64,000 bases of DNA, taken from positions 1 through 64,000 of the forward strand of contig DATBSP010000073.1 of NCBI GenBank assembly GCA_036559705.1, read 5' to 3'. Each line of letters opens with the position of its first letter. Position 1 is the stretch's first letter. Both the position numbers and the translations under genes were made by a program. This document shows, piece after piece, positions 35,674-43,885 of this stretch. The DNA comes from Hyphomicrobium_A sp036559705. GTDB taxonomy: Bacteria > Pseudomonadota > Alphaproteobacteria > Rhizobiales > Hyphomicrobiaceae. The notes under the pieces are model-generated. The model was not told the DNA's origin. It saw nothing but the letters and a program-made list of their open reading frames with translations, and searched no databases.

Positions 35674-35871
35674 ATGAACTGGGATCGCGTCAGCGGTAAC
35701 TGGAAGCAGTTTCGCGGCAAGGTGAAGGAGCAATGGGGCAAGCTCACCGATGATGAGCTGGACCAGATCAACGGCAACCGCGAGCAGCTCGAAGGCAAGA
35801 TTCAGGAGCGTTACGGCATTGCCAAAGATGTTGCCAAGAAGCAGCTCGACGAAGCCTTGAACCGCTGGTAA
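35674..35871 (+). CDS. CsbD family stress protein, 65 aa
   Basis: The start at 35674 follows AGGGAGACGAAAC. The protein is a full-length CsbD-like domain: MNWDRVSGNWKQFRGKVKEQ, WGKLTDDELDQINGNREQL and EGKIQERYGIAKDVAKKQLD. It is highly charged and cytoplasmic. CsbD was named from the sigma-B regulon of Bacillus, and in alphaproteobacteria it is a usual EcfG target; its molecular role is unknown. The promoter upstream matches that expectation exactly. It is monocistronic, followed by the nepR promoter region. Confidence 0.95.
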   Translation: MNWDRVSGNWKQFRGKVKEQWGKLTDDELDQINGNREQLEGKIQERYGIAKDVAKKQLDEALNRW

Positions 35872-35992
35872 GGGCGCCCTTTGAAGGACGGCCCAACCTG
35901 TCTCCGGCGGCCGGTCTTCAGGGGTTTTGGCCTGCGACAACGAGAGAATTCTCGTGCTGCGGGCCTATTGTGCTGCGGCGGGATTCTGCAGC

Positions 35993-36017
35993 GGAACTTA
36001 TAAGCGAATTGGACGTT
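35993..36017 (+). promoter_or_regulatory. EcfG-type promoter for nepR-ecfG
   Basis: GGAAC (35993-35997), 16 bases, CGTT (36014-36017); an exact consensus match, 111 bases before nepR. It implies positive autoregulation of the sigma factor. Confidence 0.82.
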
Positions 36018-36127
36018 GTTGAGCCTTAGGAGCGGGATGATATGGTCCGCCCCCGCATAAGCCCCTGGTCCGCGGCCAGGGCCGGGAGTGCGAGAACGAC
36101 CTAAAAAGGGAGGCGGGAGGGCCGCTG

Positions 36128-36460
36128 ATGTCCGAGGAGAAGAAGATCTCTTGGGGAAAGGCATACGATGCCAGCGCCCGCCAGGAGTTGAAGCAGGCCG
36201 TCCCGCCCATCGAGACCGCAGCAGGCGCTGCCCGGGACACCGTCGAGGGGGCAGATGACGGCGCCGACAGCGAGGCGCGTCGCGCCCGTCTTCAGCACGT
36301 TCTGCCGGGCATTTTAGGTAAGCAGCTACGCGCCGCCTACGGCGAGCTGCTCAACGCCCCGGTGCCCGACGCCATTAGCGATCTCATCAAGAAACTGGAA
36401 AGCGCACAGCCCGGCAAGCCGGCCGCAACCAAGGCCGGCGATGAGGGGAGTAGTACGTGA
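36128..36460 (+). CDS. nepR: Anti-sigma factor NepR
   Basis: The anti-sigma factor that holds EcfG inactive until phosphorylated PhyR captures it. The NepR core lies about residues 58-92: RLQHVLPGILGKQLRAAYGE, LLNAPVPDAISDLIKKLE, matching the two-helix pattern with the diagnostic LLxxPVPD. N- and C-terminal regions are disordered-like and Ala/Gly rich. 110 residues is somewhat longer than many NepR proteins, because of the N-terminal arm. The stop overlaps the ecfG start by four bases (GTGA), so the two proteins are translationally coupled, fitting a one-to-one complex. Confidence 0.93.
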   Translation: MSEEKKISWGKAYDASARQELKQAVPPIETAAGAARDTVEGADDGADSEARRARLQHVLPGILGKQLRAAYGELLNAPVPDAISDLIKKLESAQPGKPAATKAGDEGSST

Positions 36461-37020
36461 GCGGTCGCGCACCCGACAACACACTTCGCGACGACCTGGT
36501 CGCTGCCATTCCGAACATGCGCGCGTTCGCCATATCGCTGTGCGGCAATCGCGACCGCGCCGACGATTTGGTCCAGGAGGCGCTTGTAAAGGCCTGGAAC
36601 CACCTTGATTCCTTCGAGGTCGGCACGAACCTCAAGGCGTGGCTCTTCACCATCCTGCGCAACGCCTACTTCTCGGAGCTACGCAAGACCAAGCGAGAGA
36701 TCGCCGATAGCGAAGGCCAACTTGCGGCGCGGCTCTCGGTGCCCGCCGAGCAGCAGGGTCACCTCGATTTGCTCGATCTCAATCGCGCGCTGTCCAAACT
36801 GCCGCCCGACCAGCGCGAGGCGCTCATCCTGGTCGGCGCCGAAGGCTTTTCGTATGAGGACGCAGCTGCCATCTCGGGGTGCGCCGTCGGCACTGTGAAG
36901 AGCCGCGTCAACCGCGCCCGCTCCCGCCTCAACGAGCTGATGACCTCCCCGCCGGCCGAGCAGCCGAAGGCAAACCCTGATGCCGCCCCACCGCGCTCGC
37001 GCACGGCCCGCGCTGTCTAA
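36457..37020 (+). CDS. ecfG: General stress sigma factor EcfG
   Basis: A group IV (ECF) sigma factor of the EcfG type that directs RNA polymerase to GGAAC-N16/17-CGTT promoters. Region 2 is visible as RDDLVAAIPNMRAFAISLCG, then NRDRADDLVQEALVKAWNHL and FTILRNAYFSELRK; region 4 as LPPDQREALILVGAEGFSYE and VGTVKSRVNRARSRLNEL. The start is GTG inside the nepR stop. A Pro/Ala-rich tail of about 20 residues ends it. The phyR terminator follows after 22 bases. This is probably the housekeeping EcfG, given its linkage to nepR and phyR. Confidence 0.95.
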   Translation: MSGRAPDNTLRDDLVAAIPNMRAFAISLCGNRDRADDLVQEALVKAWNHLDSFEVGTNLKAWLFTILRNAYFSELRKTKREIADSEGQLAARLSVPAEQQGHLDLLDLNRALSKLPPDQREALILVGAEGFSYEDAAAISGCAVGTVKSRVNRARSRLNELMTSPPAEQPKANPDAAPPRSRTARAV

Positions 37021-37041
37021 GTCCGATCCCTCAGAGCAGGT

Positions 37042-37072
37042 TAAAGAAAAAGGCGGGCCAGAAGCCCGCCTT
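37042..37072 (-). terminator. Terminator of phyR (possibly bidirectional)
   Basis: AAGGCGGGC (37050-37058) pairs with GCCCGCCTT (37064-37072). Read on the minus strand it is followed by TTTTTCTTTAA, a strong signal for phyR. In the plus direction, after ecfG, the T tract is weak. Confidence 0.82.
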
Positions 37073-37096
37073 GCACTTGGTCATCGCCTCGGTTTG

Positions 37097-37912
37097 TCAG
37101 ACAGTTGCAACCTGCGCATCCGGTCGGTGTGCCTTGTAGTCGAAGAACAAGGCCTGACTGATCACTGCCTGGACCGTTTCAGTGCGGAACGGCTTGTTCA
37201 CGAGGAACGTCGGCTCCGGTCTGTGGCCGGTGAGGAGGCGCTCCGGATAGGCGGTGATGAAGATGACGGGAACGTCGAACGACTGCAGGATCTCGTTTAC
37301 GGCCTCAAGGCCGGAGCTGCCGTCGGCGAGCTGGATGTCGGCCAACACTAGCCCAGGCTTGTGCTTCCTGAATGCCGCGACGGCCTCGGTGTGCGTGCGA
37401 GCCGTCTCGCAGACGTCGTGGCCAAGGCCGGTGACCAGATCGGCGAGGTCGAGGGCAATCATCGGCTCGTCCTCAATGATGAGGACGTTGGTCGCAACTT
37501 GGTCGGCGATCTCGGAGGCAGCCTGATCGACCAGCGCCTTCACCTCGGTTTCGTTAGTCTTCAAGACTTTCGCGGTATCGGAGGTTGAGAACTCCTCGAC
37601 CGCCATGAGCAGGAATGCCTGGCGCGCCCGCGGCGTGATCGCTTCAAGCTTGCGGTCGGCGGCGGCCAGCCGCTCGGAGACCGGCGTCTCATACCTCTTC
37701 TGGTTCAAGCGCACCGAGTTCCATACGTCGAGAAAGCTCCTGTAGGTCGCGACCCGCGGCTCAAGGTCGACAGGGAACATCGACGGCTCTGCCGCAATCG
37801 CCTCGAGCATGGCGACGACGTACGCGTCGCCGCTCTCCTGGCTGCCGGACAGAACGCGTGCAAAGCGCCGCAGATAGGGCAACTGTGGCGCGATGATTTC
37901 TGAAATGGACAT
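37097..37912 (-). CDS. phyR: Response regulator PhyR (anti-anti-sigma factor)
   Basis: The switch protein of the general stress response: once phosphorylated it binds NepR and frees EcfG. The N-terminal half (1-135) mimics a sigma factor (APQLPYLRRFARVLSGSQES, then ITPRARQAFLLMAVEEFSTS) but lacks promoter-binding ability. The C-terminal receiver domain holds the acid pocket IIEDEP, phospho-acceptor Asp192 in LADIQLADGSSG and Lys240 in VNKPF. Start 37912 follows AAGGGGAGATC; the longer frame is spurious. An EcfG-type promoter lies 52 bases upstream, so phyR is under feedback. The gene converges on ecfG. Confidence 0.96.
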   Translation of the reverse strand: MSISEIIAPQLPYLRRFARVLSGSQESGDAYVVAMLEAIAAEPSMFPVDLEPRVATYRSFLDVWNSVRLNQKRYETPVSERLAAADRKLEAITPRARQAFLLMAVEEFSTSDTAKVLKTNETEVKALVDQAASEIADQVATNVLIIEDEPMIALDLADLVTGLGHDVCETARTHTEAVAAFRKHKPGLVLADIQLADGSSGLEAVNEILQSFDVPVIFITAYPERLLTGHRPEPTFLVNKPFRTETVQAVISQALFFDYKAHRPDAQVATV

Positions 37913-37963
37913 GATCTCCCCTTTATAGTCCGCCCGCTGGTCGATGTCTTCGCAACCCGCACA

Positions 37964-37988
37964 AACGCTCAACTCTGAGAAAAGTTCC
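37964..37988 (-). promoter_or_regulatory. EcfG-type promoter for phyR
   Basis: On the minus strand GGAAC (37988-37984), 16 bases, CGTT (37967-37964); an exact consensus match. Confidence 0.8.
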
Positions 37989-38086
37989 GATGGCCATGCG
38001 GCATGCATCAATAGCATGGTCGTTGAAATCGGCTATGCTTTTGAAGAATATGACATTAAATTCGGATGCGCGGACCCTGGGCGCCC

Positions 38087-38260
38087 CTAGCCGCGGCGGA
38101 GCATACCGCCGATGAACGATAGAACGACGAGGATTATCGCGACCCAGAACAGGATGCGGGCGCCGTCCGTCGCCACACCGGCGACGCCGCCAAATCCGAG
38201 AAAAGCAGCGACGAGGGCGATGATAAGAAAGATAACGGCCCAGTAGAGAAGATTACCCAT
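38087..38260 (-). CDS. DUF1328 small membrane protein, 57 aa
   Basis: A short gene with start 38260 after GAGGAAATC. The protein is two membrane spans joined by a short loop: MGNLLYWAVIFLIIALVAAF, then GFGGVAGVATDGARILFWVA, and IILVVLSFIGGML, ending in a basic RRG. This is the DUF1328 (YtjA-type) pattern with the conserved GGVAGxAxxxA loop. The family is a usual part of envelope and general stress regulons; its role is unknown. An EcfG-type promoter lies 46 bases upstream and phyR follows downstream on the same strand, separated by its own promoter. Confidence 0.9.
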   Translation of the reverse strand: MGNLLYWAVIFLIIALVAAFLGFGGVAGVATDGARILFWVAIILVVLSFIGGMLRRG

Positions 38261-38305
38261 GATTTCCTCGCATCTTGAAGGCCGCTAGCGGCGTTGTTGT
38301 TATGA

Positions 38306-38330
38306 AACCTAACTGTGCGTCGTTGGTTCC
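38306..38330 (-). promoter_or_regulatory. EcfG-type promoter for the DUF1328 gene
   Basis: On the minus strand GGAAC (38330-38326), 17 bases, GTT (38308-38306). The base before GTT is G in place of C. Confidence 0.72.
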
Positions 38331-38441
38331 GGCTTGCTAGCGTCCACGCCAATCCGAAAGAGGCCCCCAAGTCGATGTAGGACTAGGAAGACGATTCGAA
38401 CATCGCGACGCCCACCTCGAACACCGTTAGCAGCGCCGGCA

Positions 38442-40289
38442 ATGCCACCCTCCACAATCAACGAAATGAAGAAGCGCATCGACGACTTCGACTGGGGCTC
38501 CACTCCCGTCGGGCCGCGGGACACTTGGCCTACGTGCCTCAAGTGCGCCGTCGACATCGTCACCGCATCGCCAGTCCCAATGGTGCTGCTATGGGGCGCT
38601 GACGGCATCATGATCTATAACGACAGCTATGCCGCCTTCGCGGGATCGCGTCACCCAAAGCTGCTTGGTATGCCGGTTCTCGAGGGATGGGCGGAGGTTG
38701 CCGACTTCAATCGCCGCGTCTTGCAGACAGCTCTCGCCGGTGAATCGATGTCGTTCCGCGACAAGCATTTTAGCTTGAAGCGGCGCGGCGTCCCCGAGGA
38801 CGTTTGGACCAACCTCGACTACAGTTCGGTGCGTGACGACACCGGCAAGCCTGCCGGCGTCCTCGCCATTGTCGTCGATACGACGCCGTGGGTGCACGCC
38901 GAGCGTGCGCAGCGCGAGAGTGAATCGCGCTTCCGGACGTTGGCGGACAACATCGCCGCGTTCGCCTGGATGGCCGACGAGGCGGGCAACATCTACTGGT
39001 ACAACAAGCGCTGGTTCGACTACACGGGGCTGCCGTTCGACGAGCCCAAGCAGTGGGGATGGCCGCCGTTGCAGCATCCCGATCACGCCGACCGCGTCAT
39101 GGAGAAGATCAACCGCTGCCTGACGACAGGTGAGGTTTGGGAGGACACTTTCCCGCTGAAGGGCCGCGACGGCATCTATCGCTGGTTCCTATCGCGCGCC
39201 ATGCCGATACGCGACGACGCCGGCAACGTCATCCGCTGGTTCGGAACCAACACAGACATCACCGAGCACCTCGAGGAAGCCGAACGCAACGCGCAACTCG
39301 CGACGATCGTCGCCACCTCGGCGGACGGCATCATCTCGATGTCGACCGACGGCATCATTCAAACGTGGAACCCCGGCGCCGAACGCATGTTCGGCTATAC
39401 GGCCGACGAAGTGATCGGACAGTCGGAGCGGCTCCTGTTCGCCGAAGACGCCGGCGCGGAGTTTGAGGAAAAGTACCGTCACCTGCGCCACGGCGAGCAC
39501 GTACTGCGCGACACCGTCCGACGCCGCAAGGACGGCAGCATGCTCGATGTTGCCATAAACGTCGCGCCGATGCGGCGACCGGACGGCAGGATCTTCGGCG
39601 TCTCCGCCATCTTCCGCGATATCACCGAGCGCAAGGGCGATGAGAAGCATCTGCGCATGGTGATGCGTGAGCTGTCACACCGTACCAAGAACCTGCTGGC
39701 GGTGATCGTCGCCATGGTGCGGCAGACGGCACGCAGCACTACCGACGTTGCCGCGCTACAGTCGCAGCTCATCCAGCGGCTGCATAGCCTTTCGGCTTCG
39801 CACGACCTTCTCGTTGCCGAGGATTGGACCGGTGCCTCGCTGGAGGAGCTGATCCACGCCGTGCTGCAGCCGTTCATCGGCAATTCGTCGGAGGCAGTGG
39901 TCTGCCGCGGGCAGCCCGTGTTCGTCAACGCCACGGCGGCGCAGAACCTCGGCCTCGCCCTGCACGAGCTCGCCACCAATGCCGCAAAGTACGGCGCCCT
40001 GTCCACTTCGGCCGGCCGCGTGCGCGTCACGTGGGGATTCGAGCCCGACGACAGCGGCACGTTGCGTCTGGTGCTTCGCTGGGAGGAACGCGGCGGCCCG
40101 AAAGTTGAGCCGCCGGCGATCAAGGGCTTCGGCCATGTCGTCATCGAGCGCGTCGCCGGCCAAGCGCTGAACGCCAGCGTCAGTTACGACTTCCCGCCCG
40201 AGGGCGTGCGCTGGTCCATCGCCATGCCGCTGGAGTTCGTGGTGCGTTGGCGCAGCACAGCTGCGGAAGCCGCCCCGGCAGCGGGCTGA
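38442..40289 (+). CDS. HWE-family histidine kinase with PAS domains, cytoplasmic, 615 aa
   Basis: A soluble kinase without membrane spans. Residues about 15-150 form a PAS-like domain (DFDWGSTPVGPRDTWPTCLK, DGIMIYNDSYAAFAGSRHPK), typical of light- or redox-sensing HWE kinases but no conserved flavin Cys is visible. Two further PAS domains follow (about 165-285, AWMADEAGNIYWYNKRWFDY; about 290-400, IQTWNPGAERMFGYTADEVI). The HWE core has His413 in MRELSHRTKNLLAVIVAMVR, and GLALHELATNAAKYGALS. With the kinase at 33354 it flanks phyR, so it could be a second input to PhyR. No EcfG-type promoter was found before it. Start 38442 is the first protein-like ATG. Confidence 0.92.
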   Translation: MPPSTINEMKKRIDDFDWGSTPVGPRDTWPTCLKCAVDIVTASPVPMVLLWGADGIMIYNDSYAAFAGSRHPKLLGMPVLEGWAEVADFNRRVLQTALAGESMSFRDKHFSLKRRGVPEDVWTNLDYSSVRDDTGKPAGVLAIVVDTTPWVHAERAQRESESRFRTLADNIAAFAWMADEAGNIYWYNKRWFDYTGLPFDEPKQWGWPPLQHPDHADRVMEKINRCLTTGEVWEDTFPLKGRDGIYRWFLSRAMPIRDDAGNVIRWFGTNTDITEHLEEAERNAQLATIVATSADGIISMSTDGIIQTWNPGAERMFGYTADEVIGQSERLLFAEDAGAEFEEKYRHLRHGEHVLRDTVRRRKDGSMLDVAINVAPMRRPDGRIFGVSAIFRDITERKGDEKHLRMVMRELSHRTKNLLAVIVAMVRQTARSTTDVAALQSQLIQRLHSLSASHDLLVAEDWTGASLEELIHAVLQPFIGNSSEAVVCRGQPVFVNATAAQNLGLALHELATNAAKYGALSTSAGRVRVTWGFEPDDSGTLRLVLRWEERGGPKVEPPAIKGFGHVVIERVAGQALNASVSYDFPPEGVRWSIAMPLEFVVRWRSTAAEAAPAAG

Positions 40290-40473
40290 GACCGCGGTCC
40301 ACGTTTTGAGAGCTTCAGTCGACCACCGTGCCGCTTTTGGCGGCTTGGCGGCACGTCGATAGTGTCATTCGTCCGGCCGATTGCTGCCGACGCGATGCGT
40401 CAAATGCGCGTGAGGTGCTTGTCCATCCGCGGACTACAGATACATCTCAAGCAGGATACCGCCAGAGATCGAC

Positions 40474-40881
40474 ATGACCCATCCCAAAGCGCCCGGCGTT
40501 GCGCTGAGCATCACCGAGGCCATGATCCGCCAGCTTGTCGACGCGTTCTACACCAAGGTTCGCGCCGACGCCGTGCTTGGCCCGGTTTTCGAGGCGAAGA
40601 TCGACAACTGGGACCAGCATCTCGCCAAGCTGACTGACTTCTGGTCCTCGATCGTCCTAATGAGCGGCCGCTACAAGGGGCGCCCGATGCCCGTGCACGC
40701 CGCCATCCCGGAAATCTCTGGCGAGCATTTCGCACGCTGGCTGCAGCTGTTTGGCGAGACGGCGACGGCAGTATGCCCGCCGCAGGCTGCCGACCTGTTC
40801 AACGATAGAGCGAGGCGCATTGCGCAATCACTGAAGGCCGGGATCGCCCTCGCCCGTGGAGACTGCGCGGCCGCTCTTTGA
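40474..40881 (+). CDS. Group III truncated hemoglobin, 135 aa
   Basis: A small heme protein of the 2-on-2 globin fold. The sequence MIRQLVDAFYTKVRADAVLG, then WDQHLAKLTDFWSSIVLMSG, RYKGRPMPVHAAIPEISGEH and FARWLQLFGETATA follows the group III trHb pattern, with the proximal His in the P.H helix and Trp residues lining the pocket. Group III globins are of uncertain role, suggested to be in oxygen or nitric oxide handling. Length is normal. It converges on the EamA gene with a 21-base gap. No promoter motif was recognised. Confidence 0.9.
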   Translation: MTHPKAPGVALSITEAMIRQLVDAFYTKVRADAVLGPVFEAKIDNWDQHLAKLTDFWSSIVLMSGRYKGRPMPVHAAIPEISGEHFARWLQLFGETATAVCPPQAADLFNDRARRIAQSLKAGIALARGDCAAAL

Positions 40882-40902
40882 CGCCGCGCCCACCAAATCG
40901 GG

Positions 40903-41823
40903 TCAGACAACCGTGCTGGGCTCTGCGCGCACGCGCCGCGGCGCGGTCAGCCTCGGCCACATGAGATTGACGAAGAGACCGAGCAGCACGAGCGCCGTCG
41001 CTTCTAATTTCCAGGGCTGCAGCGCCTCGCCCAGCCAAATCGCCGAAGCGGCGAGGCCGAACACGGGCACCAGCAGCGACATGGGCGCGATGGAAGCAAC
41101 GGGATAGCGCGCCAGTAGCCAGCCCCACACCGCGTAACCGAACAGCGTGTTGCCGATCGCTTGCCACAAGACCGCGGCCCAGGTCGCTGCATCAGCTTGC
41201 GCGAAGCCATCGCGTATGGCCGGCCAGCCTTCAAACAGGAGCGAAGCGGCGAGAAGCGGGGGAATGGAGAATAGGCTCGCCCACACGACATACCCCAGCA
41301 TGTCTGCTTCCGGCGAGCTGCGTATCACCATGTTGCTCAAGGCCCAACACAGGGCTGCGGCCAGAACGAGTGCCAGACCCAGTGGCGTCGTGCTTGCGTC
41401 CGTATGCACCATGATCAGTGCCAGCCCGGCGACAGTAACCGTCAGCGCCACGAATTGGAAAGGACGCACACGCTCGCCGTTCTGGTAAGCGGCAAACGCG
41501 ACGGTGAAGAAGACTTGCGTCTGCACGACCAGCGAGGCCAGTGCCGGCGTGATGTGGCCATTCATGGCGATGAAGAGGATGCCGAACTGACCTAGTCCGA
41601 TGAAAAGTCCGTAGGCGGCGAGATTGCGCCACGGCACCTCCGGGCGCCTGATGAGCAGCACGGCCGGAAACAGCGCGGCGGTGAAGCGCAAGGCCGCAAA
41701 CATCAGCGGTGGCAGATGCTCCAGCCCGATATGAATGACGACGAAGTTGGAGCCCCACACTGCCATGACGGCGACGGCGAGCAACGCATGGCGCAGCGAG
41801 ACGTTGTCGGGGCGAACAGTCAT
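40903..41823 (-). CDS. EamA/DMT-family exporter, 306 aa
   Basis: An inner-membrane transporter with ten predicted spans in two EamA repeats (about 10-140 and 150-290). The first repeat opens LLAVAVMAVWGSNFVVIHIG and includes ALRFTAALFPAVLLI; the second contains ALVLAAALCWALSNMVIRSS and ASIAPMSLLVPVFGLAASAI. The sequence is close in style to the EamA (YdeD) cysteine and O-acetylserine exporters, an idea strengthened only slightly by the CysB-like regulator 2 kb away. Start 41823 is ATG; a GTG precedes it directly. It follows the DUF983 gene by twelve bases on the same strand, so they are likely one transcript. Confidence 0.9.
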   Translation of the reverse strand: MTVRPDNVSLRHALLAVAVMAVWGSNFVVIHIGLEHLPPLMFAALRFTAALFPAVLLIRRPEVPWRNLAAYGLFIGLGQFGILFIAMNGHITPALASLVVQTQVFFTVAFAAYQNGERVRPFQFVALTVTVAGLALIMVHTDASTTPLGLALVLAAALCWALSNMVIRSSPEADMLGYVVWASLFSIPPLLAASLLFEGWPAIRDGFAQADAATWAAVLWQAIGNTLFGYAVWGWLLARYPVASIAPMSLLVPVFGLAASAIWLGEALQPWKLEATALVLLGLFVNLMWPRLTAPRRVRAEPSTVV

Positions 41824-41835
41824 CACGCGGCGCGT

Positions 41836-42222
41836 CTAGGAGACACGTTGCTGTGCGGCGCTCACGATGGCCCGCTGCGGTCCAAACCCATGCATGCCGA
41901 GATACCATTGCATCGCGACGATCGTGCCTTTGACGGGCTGCAGCAGCGCCAAGCTCAAGGCAATGGCGAGCGGGAACCATAGAGCAATGTGCACCCAGAT
42001 GTCGGGGGCAAAGTTCGTCTCGACCCACAGCAGCAGGCCGATGACGATGTGGCCGACGATCGACATGACGATGTAGGCGGGCATGTCGTCGGCACGGTGA
42101 TGATAAAGCTCCTCACCGCAGACCTTGCACGTGTCCTTGACCTTGAGAAATTTGCGGAACAGCTGGCCTTCCCCGCAATTGGGACACTTGCACGTCGCCC
42201 CACGCAGCAGGGCGGTCGGCAT
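41836..42222 (-). CDS. DUF983 family membrane protein, 128 aa
   Basis: The N-terminal part carries two CxxC knuckles (CKCPNCGEGQLFRKFL and TCKVCGEELYHHRADD), likely holding zinc, followed by two membrane spans (AYIVMSIVGHIVIGLLLWVE and ALWFPLAIALSLALLQPV). This is the standard DUF983 layout, found in alphaproteobacteria and often near cytochrome oxidase genes, although not here. Function unknown. The ATG at 42222 is used. It precedes the EamA gene with a 12-base spacing and diverges from the MocR gene at 42329. Confidence 0.88.
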   Translation of the reverse strand: MPTALLRGATCKCPNCGEGQLFRKFLKVKDTCKVCGEELYHHRADDMPAYIVMSIVGHIVIGLLLWVETNFAPDIWVHIALWFPLAIALSLALLQPVKGTIVAMQWYLGMHGFGPQRAIVSAAQQRVS

Positions 42223-42328
42223 ATCGTCGGCTCGAAAGCGGTCATCTCGTCACCGTCGTTAAAGGTTGGGCGCCTTGGAAGCTAGGGGGGATTGTATGGC
42301 CCCGCAATGCGCTATATGACACGCTTGT

Positions 42329-43705
42329 ATGGATTGGCTGCCTACAATTTCCGACCGCGGCGGACCGCTTTATCTGCGCATCGTCAATGCGCTGTCCGAT
42401 GACATCGCCGCCGGACGCCTGCACCAGGGCCAGTTGCTACCCACGCACCGGGCTCTGGCGGTGGCTCTGGGGGTCGATCTCACGACGGTAACGCGCGCTT
42501 ACACGGAGGCGCGGCGACAGGGGTTGACGGAGGCAAGGGTTGGCCGCGGCACGTTCGTCAAGGCCGGACCCGCGCACCAGTCGCGGCAATCCGCTTCGCC
42601 CGGCATCGACCTGTCGATGAACCTGCCGCCGCAGCCTCAGGATGCCGATCTCACCAGCCGGCTGGCGAAGGCCTTCGGCGAGGTGCGCGCCGAATCCAGT
42701 CTTGAGTCCTACCTCAATTACCAGCAGCCGGGAGGCACCCGGGCCGAACGCAACACGGCCGCCGACTGGTTGCAGTTTCTCGTACCCGGCGTCGCCAGCG
42801 ATCGACTGATCATCGCGCCCGGCACGCAGTCAGCCCTGTTCTGCCTGCTCCTCACGCTGACTTCGCCGGGCGACAGCGTCTTCACCGAGACGCTGACCTA
42901 TCCGGGGCTCAAGGCCGCCGCGGCCGCAGTGGGCGTCAACCTGATCGGCGTCGAGATGGACGCCGACGGCCTCGACCCGGGGGCACTGGAGCGCGCATGC
43001 CAGCGGAACGCCGAGGTCAAGGTCGTCTACTTGATGCCGACCATGCACAATCCGACGACAGCGACGATGCCGCCGTCACGGCGCGCGCAGATCGCCCAGA
43101 TCATTCGCAAGCACAGCCTTACGCTGATCGAGGACGATCCATACGCCTTTCTCACAACGGGCGTGACGCCCTTGACAACGCTCATTCCCGAACGCGCTTA
43201 TTTGACTGCCAGTCTGTCGAAGGCCATTACGCCCGGCCTGCGCGCCTCGCTCGTCGTCGTTCCGGACCAGGGGGACGCAGCACGCCTGATCAGCAGCCTG
43301 CGCGCAACGGTGCAGATGCCGGTGCCACTGGCAATCGCCATCGTGACGCGCTGGATGTGCGACGGGAGCGCCAATGCCATCATCAAGGCCGTGGGCGCGG
43401 AAGCAGCGGCGCGGCAGAGGTTGGCGCGCGATGCCCTGGCGGGGCAGACGTATGCGGCGGACCCCAAGGGGCACCACGTGTGGTTGTCGCTGCCCGAATC
43501 CAGATCGAGCGTGCGCTTTGCCGCAGAGTTGCAAAAACGTGGGCTCGGCGTCGTCACGGGCGACGCCTTTGCCACGACGCACGCACCGCCGAACTGCATT
43601 CGCATCGCTCTTGGAGCCGCTCGCAATCGTCCGCTGCTTGCCAAGGCGCTGGAGATCTTGCGCGAGACTCTCGCGGCCAAGGGCTACGACGAGCAAGTTG
43701 TCTGA
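42329..43705 (+). CDS. MocR-type transcriptional regulator (GntR HTH fused to aminotransferase fold), 458 aa
   Basis: A PLP-binding regulator. The N-terminal GntR winged helix spans about 10-80 (GGPLYLRIVNALSDDIAAGR, LLPTHRALAVALGVDLTTVT). The rest is an aspartate-aminotransferase fold with the PLP Lys in YLTASLSKAITPGLRAS and the NPTTATMPPSRR and EDDPYAFL elements. MocR proteins such as PdxR and GabR usually control a divergent or adjacent target; the divergent DUF983-EamA pair is the natural candidate, and many MocR regulators control exporters or amino-acid genes. Whether it keeps transaminase activity cannot be told. Confidence 0.92.
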   Translation: MDWLPTISDRGGPLYLRIVNALSDDIAAGRLHQGQLLPTHRALAVALGVDLTTVTRAYTEARRQGLTEARVGRGTFVKAGPAHQSRQSASPGIDLSMNLPPQPQDADLTSRLAKAFGEVRAESSLESYLNYQQPGGTRAERNTAADWLQFLVPGVASDRLIIAPGTQSALFCLLLTLTSPGDSVFTETLTYPGLKAAAAAVGVNLIGVEMDADGLDPGALERACQRNAEVKVVYLMPTMHNPTTATMPPSRRAQIAQIIRKHSLTLIEDDPYAFLTTGVTPLTTLIPERAYLTASLSKAITPGLRASLVVVPDQGDAARLISSLRATVQMPVPLAIAIVTRWMCDGSANAIIKAVGAEAAARQRLARDALAGQTYAADPKGHHVWLSLPESRSSVRFAAELQKRGLGVVTGDAFATTHAPPNCIRIALGAARNRPLLAKALEILRETLAAKGYDEQVV

Positions 43706-43885
43706 GGCAGTGCATCGACGTCCTTGACGCAGTGTAGGGCCATTGCAGGATTCTGCATAAGCTAAGTCGAATATCGTTATTCAAACGACTGCGATGACCG
43801 ACTAGGTTCCGCGCCACAGGCCATTTTGCGGGGACATCATGCGCATCAATCGTCGGCTCGCGTGCGCTTGCGATGCGGGCCGCGC

